NCBI GenBank assembly: GCA_030432695.1 | Contig: JAUILN010000025.1 | Span: 18,165-82,164 of the forward strand | Source of the DNA: a bacterium | GTDB taxonomy: Bacteria > Planctomycetota > UBA1135 > UBA2386 | Length of the DNA stretch: 64,000 nt | Direction: 5' to 3' | In this document: piece after piece, positions 34,564 to 45,302 of the stretch | Position numbering within the stretch: the stretch's first letter is position 1 | How the letters are laid out: each line of letters opens with the position of its first letter | Notes under the pieces: model-generated | What the model was told of the DNA's origin: nothing | What the model saw: the letters and a program-made list of their open reading frames with translations, nothing else | The model's database searches: none | Made by a program: the position numbers and the translations under genes

Positions 34564-37407
34564 TTGGACGAGACCCGACCGCCCGCCGACGCGGGTGAGG
34601 ACGCCGCGCTCGCGACGTTCCTGGCCCGCTACCACGCCGACGAGGATCGCGGTGAGCCGCGCGCCCTCACCGACTACCTCGCCGACTTCCCCGAGCACGC
34701 GGCGGCGATCCAGCGCGAGTGGTCGCGACTGCAGACGCGCACGCGTCCGGAGCTGCCGCCGAGCGGACCGATCGAGAGGGTCGGCCCCTACCGGATCGGG
34801 CGACCGCTCGGCCGCGGCGGCCAGGGCATCGTGTTCCGTGCCGAGGACACGCGGCTCGGCCGGGAAGTCGCGGTGAAGATCCTGGCCGGCTGGTCCGCGC
34901 GCGCCGATCCCGGCATGGCGGAGCGGTTCCACCGCGAGGCGGAGATGGCGTCGCGGCTCGACCACCCCGGCATCTGTCCGGTCTGGGACATGGACCTGGA
35001 CCACGAGCCACCGTACCTGGTGATGCCGCTGCTCGACGGCCGGCCGCTCGCCAGCTTCATCGCGCAGAGCCGCCACGACCACGCCGACGCTGCGGTGGAT
35101 CTCGGCGACCTGCCGAGTTCGGCCTCCAACCGGGCCGGACCGCACTGCGTGCATCCACCGGAGGTCGATCGCTCGCTGGCGCTGATCGAGTCGCTGGCGC
35201 ACGCGCTGCACGCCGCGCACGAGGCGGGCGTGATCCATCGCGACGTCAAGCCGGGCAACATCTTCGTGCGGCGCGACGGCCAACCGGTGCTGCTCGACTT
35301 CGGCCTCGCGCGCACACCCGATGAGCTACCGGGCCGGGCGATGACCCGCAGCGGCCAGTTCCCCGGCACGCTGCCCTACATGGCGCCGGAGCAGCTTTCG
35401 GCCGCCGCCGAGGTCTGTCTCGACCGCCGCGTCGACGTCCACGCGCTCGGCGCGGTCCTCTACGAGTGCCTGACCCTCGAACGACCCTTCCAAGGCCGCA
35501 CCGACCACGCACTCGCCGAGCAGATCCTGCACGCGAGGGTCCCCGATCCCCGTCGCCTGCGCCCACGGCTCGACCGCGACATCGCCACCGTGATCGACAT
35601 GGCGATGGCGAAGGAGCCCGCGCACCGCTACCGCACCGCGAACGAGTTCGCCGACGACCTGCGTCGGATCCGCGAGTCACGACCGATCCTGGCCCGCCCC
35701 ACACCCGCTTGGCGGCAGCTGACCCGCTGGGCGCGCCGCGAACCGTGGCTCGCGACATCGGTCGCCATCACCGCCTTCGCACTGACCGCCACCCTGGTCG
35801 TCACCCTGCACAACCTGCGCGCCAGGGAGGCCGCGCTGCAACGGGTGGAGTCGGCGCAGCGCGCGACGGCACGTGAACAGCGACTTCGGCAGGTCGCGCT
35901 CGACGAGCTGATGCTCGCCGACCTGCGGCAACGACTCGACGAACTCTGGCCTGCGCGCCCCGACGTCGTGACCGCGGTGCACGGCATCGACCACTGGCTC
36001 GCGACGGCCGAGGCCCTGCGGGCGCGCCTGCCCGATCACGTGCAGCACCTCGCGGAACTCGAGGCGACGGCCGCGACCCGCCCCGAGGCGCAGCTGGATG
36101 CACTGCAGTCGGGGCAGCGCCGCACCACTGCCGAACGCCTGGAGGAACAGCAGCAGGTCCTCGAGTACCGGCTCCGCAAGTACTCCGATTCGCCCGAGCT
36201 CACCGCGGAGGCTCGACGTGCCCTCCAACCCGGCATCGACCTCCTGCGCGAGGAACTCGGCACGCCACCCCCATCGTTCGCTTCCGACGACGACGCCCGC
36301 ATCCACCGCTCGCTGCACACGATCACCGCACAGGGCAGCGCGCTCGACGACTGGATCACCACGGTCCGTGCCCGGCGCGAGCTCGCCGAGTCGATCGCCC
36401 GCCACACCGTCGACGCGCATCGAGCCGCCTGGGCAGCCGCAGCGGAACGCGTCCTGGCGACTCCGGCCTTCCACGGCCTCCGCCTCGCCCCGCACGTCGG
36501 GCTGGTCCCCCTCGGCCCGGATCCGCACAGCGGACTGGAGGAGTTCGCGGTCTACGAGACCGGCGCGATCCCGGTGCGTGACGCCGACGGGACCTTCGAC
36601 ATCCAACCCGACACGGCGCTCGTGATGGTGCTGGTTCCCGGCGGCAACACCGCGGTCGGTGCCTGGCAGTCGGCGGAAGACGCCGGTGACAGCACGGCGC
36701 GGATCGACCCGCAGGCATCCGAGGTCGAGGGCCCGGTGCACACCGTCCGCCTCGAACCCTACCTGATCGCCAAGCACCCGATGACCCAGGGCCAGTGGCT
36801 GCGGGTCACCGGCGAGAACCCGAGCGGCAACCGTGCCGGCCAGCGGATCGGCGGTCACGAGATCACGCTGGCACACCCGGTGGAATCGATGTCGTGGAAC
36901 CGGGCCCGCGAGGTCCTGCACCGGCTGGAACTCGAGCTGCCCACCGAAGCACAGTGGGAGCACGCCGCGCGCGCCGGCACCGACACGCCCTGGTGGACCG
37001 GTGCGGAAGCGCGGTCGATCGAGGGTGCCGGCAACATCGCCGACGCCTACGTCCAGTCGCTCGCCAGCCCGACCACCTGGACCTGCGAGAGCTGGATGAA
37101 CGACGGCCACTACGTGCACGCCCCCGTCGGCATCTACCGGGCCAATCCATTCGGCCTCCACGACGTCATCGGCCAGGTCTACGAGTGGTGCCGCGACACC
37201 TACGGCAACTACGCCCTGCGTGAGGCCCGCGCCGGTGACGGCCTGCACCGCGCAATCCGCCTCGACATGCGTTCCGCCCGCGGTGCCGGCTACAGCTCCC
37301 CCGCCCACGCGCACCGGGCGAGCGCGCGGGCGCGGTTCGAGCCGGACTTCGCGGTGTACTTCCTCGGGGTCCGGCCGGTGCGGTATCCGGTGCGCGCCGC
37401 AGAGTAG
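34564..37407 (+). CDS. Membrane Ser/Thr protein kinase fused to an extracytoplasmic SUMF1-like domain
   Basis: The protein has 947 residues from a TTG with GAGGA upstream. The PknB-type kinase covers ~75-345: glycine loop GRGGQG, VK lysine, HRDVKPGN near residue 226, LDFGLA, and GTLPYMAPEQL. One membrane helix is at ~393-415 (LATSVAITAFALTATLVVTL). A helical linker follows, and from ~680 a SUMF1/FGE-sulfatase fold (MTQGQWLRVTGENPSG, ELPTEAQWEHAARAGT, NPFGLHDVIGQVYEWC). The cysteines used by true formylglycine-generating enzymes are absent in the last motif (SARGAGYSSPAHAHRASAR), so the domain is more likely a ligand sensor than an FGE. Confidence 0.9.
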   Translation: MDETRPPADAGEDAALATFLARYHADEDRGEPRALTDYLADFPEHAAAIQREWSRLQTRTRPELPPSGPIERVGPYRIGRPLGRGGQGIVFRAEDTRLGREVAVKILAGWSARADPGMAERFHREAEMASRLDHPGICPVWDMDLDHEPPYLVMPLLDGRPLASFIAQSRHDHADAAVDLGDLPSSASNRAGPHCVHPPEVDRSLALIESLAHALHAAHEAGVIHRDVKPGNIFVRRDGQPVLLDFGLARTPDELPGRAMTRSGQFPGTLPYMAPEQLSAAAEVCLDRRVDVHALGAVLYECLTLERPFQGRTDHALAEQILHARVPDPRRLRPRLDRDIATVIDMAMAKEPAHRYRTANEFADDLRRIRESRPILARPTPAWRQLTRWARREPWLATSVAITAFALTATLVVTLHNLRAREAALQRVESAQRATAREQRLRQVALDELMLADLRQRLDELWPARPDVVTAVHGIDHWLATAEALRARLPDHVQHLAELEATAATRPEAQLDALQSGQRRTTAERLEEQQQVLEYRLRKYSDSPELTAEARRALQPGIDLLREELGTPPPSFASDDDARIHRSLHTITAQGSALDDWITTVRARRELAESIARHTVDAHRAAWAAAAERVLATPAFHGLRLAPHVGLVPLGPDPHSGLEEFAVYETGAIPVRDADGTFDIQPDTALVMVLVPGGNTAVGAWQSAEDAGDSTARIDPQASEVEGPVHTVRLEPYLIAKHPMTQGQWLRVTGENPSGNRAGQRIGGHEITLAHPVESMSWNRAREVLHRLELELPTEAQWEHAARAGTDTPWWTGAEARSIEGAGNIADAYVQSLASPTTWTCESWMNDGHYVHAPVGIYRANPFGLHDVIGQVYEWCRDTYGNYALREARAGDGLHRAIRLDMRSARGAGYSSPAHAHRASARARFEPDFAVYFLGVRPVRYPVRAAE

Positions 37408-37526
37408 CTGCGCGGCACCGGCCGCCTGCGACTTGCCGCATCCTCTCGGGGGCCTCGCTGCAACTGCTCCGTAGCCTGCCCTGGTCGTTCGGCAGCACCG
37501 GCGACTCGCTGGCGCCGGCCGGTGAC

Positions 37527-39746
37527 GTGAACGGTGACGGCCTCGAAGACCTCTGGGCGCTCGTCTCCCCGGTGGGACTGCGCTGCTACGACGGCCGGAC
37601 CGGCGTGGTCTTGCTCGATCTCCCGGTCGGCGGCCGCTCGGTCGCGGGCCGGGTCGACACCAACGGCGACGGCGTTCCCGACGCCCTGGTCCACAACGGC
37701 AACCGCATCTCGATCCGCTCGGGTATCGACGGCAGTGAGCTCCTGGGCATCCTCGACGCGGCCTCACCGAACAACTTCACGCCCCAGTGGGTCGACGGGC
37801 TCTACGACGCCGACGGCGACGGCCGCGACGACCTGGTCACCGCCCGCGGCATCTACTCGGGCAGCACCGGCGCGCGCCTGGTGAGCTTCCCGCTGCAAGG
37901 CGCCCTCCCCGCACCGGGCGTGGTCCGGGTCGGCGACGTGAACCGCGACGGCACCGAAGACGTGCTGCTCGCCGGCATGAAGGGCCTGGGCTTCACCACC
38001 CGGCCGACGCGCCTCCACTCGGGAGCCGACGGCAGCGTGCTCTCGACCATCAACTGGCCGAGACCTCCCGGATCGATCACCGCCACGACCCTCGCAGCGG
38101 GCGGTGGCGAAACACTCGTCGACGGCATCCCCGAACTCCTCGTGGCGTTCGGCGCCGACGCTCGAACGACTCTATGGTCGCGCACCGCGCGGCACCCGAA
38201 CCCACCGCTGGAAGTCGCCGACACCGTCGGCGGACCTCCGAGCTTCGGCGCTGCGGTGGCGACCACACCGAGCTACCGACCCGCCGCGCCGGTCGCGACC
38301 TTGATCGGCGCACCCGACACGCCCTCGGGCGGCATCGTGGTGCTGTCGAGCCGCGACCCGATCAACCACGTCGTCGGACCGAACGTGGCCGGCGCGCGCT
38401 TCGGCGCCGCGGTGTGTTGGATGGGCGACCTCGACGGCAATGGCACCGACGACTTCGCGGTGGGCGCGCCGGGCGCCGACTTCGTGTCGATCTACGCGAC
38501 GGATGCCACGGGCGGACCACCGGTCGAGCTGCGCCGCGTGTCCTCGCCGTTCGCCGGCGGACCGGGTTCGTTCGGCTTCTCCATCGCGCGAGTGCACGAT
38601 TGGAACGGGGACGGGATCGACGAGTTGTTGGTCGGCGCACCGGAGGTCCCGGACCTGGTCGGGATCAGCACCGGCAGCCTCGCCGTGATCTCCGCCACCG
38701 ACGGCTCGCTGCTGCACCGGGTCGACCCCCAGTTCGGCCTCCAGGAACTCGGCTACTCCGTGGCCGGCCTCGAGGATGTCGACGGCGACGGCAAGGGCGA
38801 CCTGCTGGCCGGAGCGCCGGGCGAAGGGGATGGCAGCGCCCTGCTGATCGAGAGCGCGTCACGAAACCCGCGGCAAGTGCCTTTCTGGGCCTCCGGGCTG
38901 TCGCCCGGCAACGCACCGGCACGATTCGGTTCGGGGGCCTGCGCGATTCCGGCCTTTCTCCGCAATGGGGGCACGGACTTCGCCGTCGCAGCACCCGACT
39001 GGACGACCGGCGCCATGTCGGGCTTCGTGGCGGTCTTCGACGCGCCTTTCCGGGGTCTATTGAACACCTTCCTCGCCACCCAGAGGGCCGGCATGGCCAT
39101 CGCCAATGGGGGACATCTGCTCGGAAGCCCGACGCTCCTCATCAGCCAGGGTGACGGATCTCATGCGTCGATCGTGTTCGCGTGGACCCCGGACATCCTC
39201 GGCAACGGCCGCGTCGTACCGGTGACCCTACCCACGACCGGAGTGGTGACTTCACTTGCTGCAAGCGCGGACCGCAACGGCGACGGCTACGACGACGTCG
39301 TCGCCGGCATCGCGACTCCAGACGGGACCGGCATCCACCTCGCCACCATCCATACCCGCACCACGCCCAGCCTGGGCCATGCCCGGACCTTCGGACGGCC
39401 GTGCGACCTGGTGTTCGCGAACTTCCAGCCGCGGATCCGGACGGGACCCATCCCCCGCGCCGGCCAACCGCTGGAGATCGCGGTCGACGCGATGCCGCCG
39501 ACGGCGCTCGCCGCGCTCAACCTCGGCTTCGCGCTCCAGCCGATCGACCTCGGACTCATCGGCATGTTCGGCTGCGCCGCGTACGTGCCCGCTGCCCTGT
39601 CGGTCCCGGGTGACGGCAGCCGCTCGCTGACCCTGCCGATCCCGGCGAACGCCGCGGGAGTCGGGCTCTATGCCCAATGGGCCGCACTGGTGACTCCCCT
39701 GAACTTCCTGGTGTTCTCCGACGGGCTGGAGATCCGCCTCGAATAG
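37527..39746 (+). CDS. FG-GAP (integrin-like) repeat protein lacking its N-terminus
   Basis: From the first usable start (GTG 37527) the product is 739 residues. The same frame already encodes the typical repeat lead-in (ILSGASLQLLRSLPW, then FGSTGDSLAPAGDVNGDG) from about 37440. No ATG, GTG or TTG lies between the kinase region and 37527, and no signal peptide is present. I infer a 5' deletion right after the kinase stop. Repeats of the type DGLYDADGDGRDD, DWNGDGIDE and DVDGDGKGD continue through the protein. The C-terminal module (FGCAAYVPAALSVPG, LTLPIPANAAGVGLYAQ) is the one shared with other exoproteins here. It may be a pseudogene. Confidence 0.72.
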   Translation: MNGDGLEDLWALVSPVGLRCYDGRTGVVLLDLPVGGRSVAGRVDTNGDGVPDALVHNGNRISIRSGIDGSELLGILDAASPNNFTPQWVDGLYDADGDGRDDLVTARGIYSGSTGARLVSFPLQGALPAPGVVRVGDVNRDGTEDVLLAGMKGLGFTTRPTRLHSGADGSVLSTINWPRPPGSITATTLAAGGGETLVDGIPELLVAFGADARTTLWSRTARHPNPPLEVADTVGGPPSFGAAVATTPSYRPAAPVATLIGAPDTPSGGIVVLSSRDPINHVVGPNVAGARFGAAVCWMGDLDGNGTDDFAVGAPGADFVSIYATDATGGPPVELRRVSSPFAGGPGSFGFSIARVHDWNGDGIDELLVGAPEVPDLVGISTGSLAVISATDGSLLHRVDPQFGLQELGYSVAGLEDVDGDGKGDLLAGAPGEGDGSALLIESASRNPRQVPFWASGLSPGNAPARFGSGACAIPAFLRNGGTDFAVAAPDWTTGAMSGFVAVFDAPFRGLLNTFLATQRAGMAIANGGHLLGSPTLLISQGDGSHASIVFAWTPDILGNGRVVPVTLPTTGVVTSLAASADRNGDGYDDVVAGIATPDGTGIHLATIHTRTTPSLGHARTFGRPCDLVFANFQPRIRTGPIPRAGQPLEIAVDAMPPTALAALNLGFALQPIDLGLIGMFGCAAYVPAALSVPGDGSRSLTLPIPANAAGVGLYAQWAALVTPLNFLVFSDGLEIRLE

Positions 39747-39779
39747 GCAACTCGCTTCGAATGGGCGACGGTGCGCGGC

Positions 39780-41558
<1,779 letters not shown>

Positions 41559-41601
41559 GCGGCGAGCGGTCGAGAGCGGGCGCCAGCGCCTCGGTCGCCG
41601 C

Positions 41602-41853
41602 TCACAGCACCCGCCGCGCCAGCATCCGGCGTGCGGTCTCGCGGTAGGCGGTCATCGTGTCGAGCAGGCCCTGCTCCAGGCGCTCTCGGGCGGCATCCAC
41701 GCGAGCTTTCCGCGTAGGGTCGGGCGCACGCAAGCTGGCGAGCCGATCTTCTCCGACGGCGTCGCTGCGCGACGTAGCAGCCGCCGCCCCGCGCGCTGGC
41801 GCGGTCGGCCGCGGGATCGGGGTCCCGCCCATGGCTCCGACTTCGGTGCTCAT
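41602..41853 (-). CDS. Small FlgM-like protein (possible anti-sigma-28)
   Basis: The protein has 83 residues from the ATG at 41853. The N-terminus is disordered and Pro/Ala-rich (PIPRPTAPARGAAAA). The C-terminus has two amphipathic helices (TRKARVDAARERLEQGLLD and TAYRETARRMLARRVL). This is the layout of FlgM, where the C-terminal helices bind FliA, and the spacing to the end is right. It is divergent from a FliK-like gene. Sequence identity to FlgM is low, so the call leans on shape and context. Confidence 0.5.
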   Translation of the reverse strand: MSTEVGAMGGTPIPRPTAPARGAAAATSRSDAVGEDRLASLRAPDPTRKARVDAARERLEQGLLDTMTAYRETARRMLARRVL

Positions 41854-42044
41854 CTTCTCACCAGCCCGGCCGGGGTCGCCGGGCTCTCGATTCCATCTTC
41901 GGACAGTCCCGGTTCGGCTTGACTGGGGATCGCCCGGATTCACTCGTTCCTTCGGCAGGTTCGGCCGCTGCCTGGAGCGGCAACTGCTGCCGGGTCGGCA
42001 GAACCTGCCGCCCGGTCCCGCCACGTCGCGTCGCCGAGGCTCCC

Positions 42045-43148
42045 ATGTCGAGACCACTTGGGGACTTCGGCGGGACTGGCACCCACGGTGCTCCCTCTCC
42101 CCGCATGCAGGCGTTCGAGGGAGGTTCGATTCCACGTTTGGCGGCGAGCGATCCGAGCGCCCTGCCGCGCTGGTCGAGCCTCCGGCGGACGGCGGACCGT
42201 GGCTTCGAGGCACGGCTCGCGCCCGAGCGACGTGCTGAGGCACCGCCGCACCGCGAACGGGTCACTGCGACAGAGAGCCACCCCGGCCCGACGCCCCGAC
42301 CGCGCGAGGAACCGCCGGCTCGCGAGGTCGATCCGCGCGATCCACGGATCGCCCAGCGTCCAGAACCGGAGCCCAACCTCCCCGACGACTCCGACCCGCG
42401 AACCGACGACGCCGCAGTGCTCGCGGCCGCCTCGCCGGCCTCCGATCCGTCGCCCCGTTCCGACGGTGCGCCCGGCCCGGTCGAAGGCGAAACGAGCCCC
42501 TCGGCCGCTTCCACTCCACTCACCGGTCCGTCGACCCCGGCCTCGATCCAATCGGTCCCTGCCCCGCTCGCACCGGCCCAAGGACCGCCCGGCGCGACTT
42601 CCGGGGGCTCGCCGACCGTCCGGAGCACCATCCCGACCACGCCCATCCCGTCCAGCAACGCTGCAACTCCCGCGACGGCGCGCCGCGCCGAGTCCCCGCG
42701 ACCTCCACTACCGCAGAGCACGAGTCCCGCCCTGCTCGCCCAGGCCGAAGCCGCGCGCGACCGCATCGTCCAGCAGGTCGTCCTGCAGACCGCACCCGAC
42801 GGCGGCCGGGTGAAGCTGTCCCTCACCCCCCCCGAACTCGGTCGACTGGACGTCGAGCTGGTGGTGGAAGACGGTCGCCACGCGCGCCTCGTGCTGCTCG
42901 CCGACCGACCCGAAACCGCGCAGGTCCTCGAGCGCGCGCTGCCCGATCTCGCCCGCTCGCTGGCCGACCAGGGTCTGGTCCTCGACGAGAGCCGCGTGGG
43001 TACCCGCGATCCGTCGACCGACCGCTCGGCGCCGGACGGACGTGACGGCTGGAGCACCACGTCCGACGACTTCGCGGAGCCGATCGCCGGGCTCTGGCGT
43101 ACCACCAGCTCGACGCTGCGTGGCGACGGGCTCGACTGGATCGCGTGA
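42045..43148 (+). CDS. fliK: Flagellar hook-length control protein (FliK-like)
   Basis: The protein has 367 residues from the ATG at 42045, with GAGG upstream. The first ~230 residues are Pro/Ser/Thr-rich and disordered, as in the FliK ruler. The C-terminal part (VQQVVLQTAPDGGRVKLSLT, PPELGRLDVELVVEDG, RALPDLARSLADQGLVLDE) matches the Flg_hook domain, where 'L-x-P-x-x-L-G-x-(L/V)-x-V' is the hallmark. It measures hook length and switches export specificity. The divergent small gene may be FlgM. The 191-nt gap between them should hold both promoters. Confidence 0.8.
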   Translation: MSRPLGDFGGTGTHGAPSPRMQAFEGGSIPRLAASDPSALPRWSSLRRTADRGFEARLAPERRAEAPPHRERVTATESHPGPTPRPREEPPAREVDPRDPRIAQRPEPEPNLPDDSDPRTDDAAVLAAASPASDPSPRSDGAPGPVEGETSPSAASTPLTGPSTPASIQSVPAPLAPAQGPPGATSGGSPTVRSTIPTTPIPSSNAATPATARRAESPRPPLPQSTSPALLAQAEAARDRIVQQVVLQTAPDGGRVKLSLTPPELGRLDVELVVEDGRHARLVLLADRPETAQVLERALPDLARSLADQGLVLDESRVGTRDPSTDRSAPDGRDGWSTTSDDFAEPIAGLWRTTSSTLRGDGLDWIA

Positions 43149-43155
43149 CCTCCGT

Positions 43156-45195
43156 TCAGTCGTCGAACGCCCAGCGCAGCCCGGCGAACTCGGCGCGTGC
43201 CGACTCCTTCAGGTTCGGGTTCACGCCGGAGAACAGGCCGTAGCGGCTCGGCAGCTCACCGCCGACCGCGCACTCGAACACCGCGTCGGTGCCGACCCGG
43301 CAACGGACCTTGCCGCCCTCGAGCTGCTCGACCCGCAGCGTGGTCCATTGCGCGCGCGCCCGCGGATCGAAGTGGACCTTGCGACGCACGACCTCCTTCC
43401 AGGCCTCCGACTCGAGCCGCCACACCGCGACCTCGCCGTTCGGATCGCCATAGCTGACCACCAGGACATGGAGGTCGTAGGCGCTCTTGGCGCCGAAGAT
43501 CAGCCCGAAGTCGCCGTGGCCCTCGGCGCGCCTGCCGCGCACGCTGACGGCGCGCTGCCCGGGTGAACTCGCCGCGTCGAACAACAGCATCGCGCTGTTG
43601 TCCGGTTCGAGGCGCGGCGCCGACAGCCCGCCTTCGACCAGTCGCCAGGGCTCGAGCGTCCAGTACTGGCGCGCCGCCTCGAACGCGCCCACCAACAGGT
43701 CGTTGGACAGCGACTGCGCCTGGGGCTCCGCAGCCAAGCCGCGCTCCTTCGCCAGCTCCACTGCGAGTTCCACCTCCAGGTCCTCGACCCGCGGCTGCCA
43801 GGTCTCGGCATCGAGTTCCGCAGCGGTCCGGAACAGCTCCCAGGCCAGCCGCTTCCGACCCGCTTCGAGGTACCGGCCGGCGAGGCCGCCCCACACCGCG
43901 CCGATCTCCTTCTCGACCTCGCGCGCCTCGCCGCGCAATGGATCGTGTTCGTCGGCCAGCGCCTCGATCTGCTCGCGCAGCGTGTCCCGCAGCGTGCGGC
44001 TCTCGATCGCCGGCAGCAGTTCGCGTGCGCCCCGCAACGCGAAGACCCCGTCCTCGTCGTCGCCGGCGCCGAAGTGCGCCTCGGCCACCGCGATGGCTCC
44101 GAGCACCGGCTGCGACGGACCGGGCTGCGCGGCCTGCTCCTCGGCGGGCTGGCCGTCCTCGGTGAGCGGACCGACGCGCAGGTTCCGGAAGGCGACCGGC
44201 TGCTTGAACGGCGTGTTGCCGGGAACCAGGAAGCCGATGCCGCCCACGCCCCGGCGCGGCAAGCGCGCGTCGACCGGCTTCGAACCATCGAACGAGGCAC
44301 GGACCCGGTCGCCCTCGATCCGCAGCGACAGCGTGGCGAAGCGCTCGGCCCGGGTCTTGTCGGCCAGGACGAAGCCGCGGGCGATCTGCGTCGCGGCGCG
44401 GTTCTGCCCATCGAAGTCGAAGTGGTAGATGGTCAGGTTCGACGCTCCGTCGGCGCCGTGCTGCCAGACCTCGAGGAGGAAGTAGTCTTCCAGACCCTGC
44501 ACCCCGAACACCAACGCCGCGGCCCCCTCGACCTTGCCGATCTGCAGGTCCACCTGGACCTCGCCATCCAGCACACTCGGCGACGAACACAGATAGACCG
44601 GCGTCTCATCGGCCTCGATCTCCGGGCTCCGCAGCACGCCGTCGGCGTATTCCCAGGCCCCGTTGACCATCATGGTCTGCACGCTGGCGAGCAGCGGGCG
44701 CTCGCTCGCAGATTCGTCGGCCTCGGCCTCGGGCTCCTCCTTCGCCGCGGCACCCTCCAGCCCTTCGACCTTCTTGGCGGCATAGGCGAGCGGCTTCGCG
44801 GCGACCTCGACATCGAACGCCGCGGCACGTTGCAGCAGCCGATAGGCGCTGCGGAACCAACGCCGCCGCGTGTAGCGCTGCGCGAACTTCACCATCTGCT
44901 CGGCAACCTCGGTGCGGGCCGCGCGCCGCTGGCCGTCGAGCGGATCGATCCGCCCGAGCAGGCGTGCGATCGACCCGGCGATCGCCTTGCTGCCGGAGTC
45001 GTCGGCCGTGGGGTCGAGCAGCGTCTCCGCGCGCCATAGGAGCAGCGTCGCGCCGACCGCGTCCTGGTCGGCGATCTTCTGCTCGGCGGCAGCGATCAGA
45101 CGGGCGGCCTCCTCGGTGGATTGGGCGCATGCGGGCCCTCCCCAGGAGACGAGGAAGCATGCGAGTACGGCGAGCAAGGTGAGTCGTCGATGCAA
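43156..45195 (-). CDS. Secreted protein with two jelly-roll (DUF1080/LamG-like) domains
   Basis: The start is a TTG at 45195, with GGAGA upstream, and a signal peptide (LTLLAVLACFLVSWGGPACAQ). The product is 679 residues. A helical region (~25-150) comes first. The first jelly-roll is ~155-330 (YFLLEVWQHGADGASNL, LRIEGDRVRASFDGSKP, then GGIGFLVPGNTPF). A second helical region follows, then another jelly-roll (~500-679: FGLIFGAKSAYDLHVLVVSY, LRVEQLEGGKVRCRVG, RYGLFSGV). The helix-plus-jelly-roll unit appears twice, which indicates internal duplication. Glycan binding is likely; no hydrolase residues are recognised. Confidence 0.75.
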   Translation of the reverse strand: MHRRLTLLAVLACFLVSWGGPACAQSTEEAARLIAAAEQKIADQDAVGATLLLWRAETLLDPTADDSGSKAIAGSIARLLGRIDPLDGQRRAARTEVAEQMVKFAQRYTRRRWFRSAYRLLQRAAAFDVEVAAKPLAYAAKKVEGLEGAAAKEEPEAEADESASERPLLASVQTMMVNGAWEYADGVLRSPEIEADETPVYLCSSPSVLDGEVQVDLQIGKVEGAAALVFGVQGLEDYFLLEVWQHGADGASNLTIYHFDFDGQNRAATQIARGFVLADKTRAERFATLSLRIEGDRVRASFDGSKPVDARLPRRGVGGIGFLVPGNTPFKQPVAFRNLRVGPLTEDGQPAEEQAAQPGPSQPVLGAIAVAEAHFGAGDDEDGVFALRGARELLPAIESRTLRDTLREQIEALADEHDPLRGEAREVEKEIGAVWGGLAGRYLEAGRKRLAWELFRTAAELDAETWQPRVEDLEVELAVELAKERGLAAEPQAQSLSNDLLVGAFEAARQYWTLEPWRLVEGGLSAPRLEPDNSAMLLFDAASSPGQRAVSVRGRRAEGHGDFGLIFGAKSAYDLHVLVVSYGDPNGEVAVWRLESEAWKEVVRRKVHFDPRARAQWTTLRVEQLEGGKVRCRVGTDAVFECAVGGELPSRYGLFSGVNPNLKESARAEFAGLRWAFDD

Positions 45196-45302
45196 GGCAG
45201 GTCTCCGGCACGCAGGGTAGTGCGGGCCACGCGCAGCGTCGACCGGCCCGACCGCGACGAATTCGTGACGGCCCCGAACCTCTACGATTCCTTTGCCGCG
45301 CG

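Noticed and set aside
34564..37407. Annotation of the kinase C-terminus as a formylglycine-generating enzyme
   Set aside because: The active-site cysteines of FGE are missing in the final motif.
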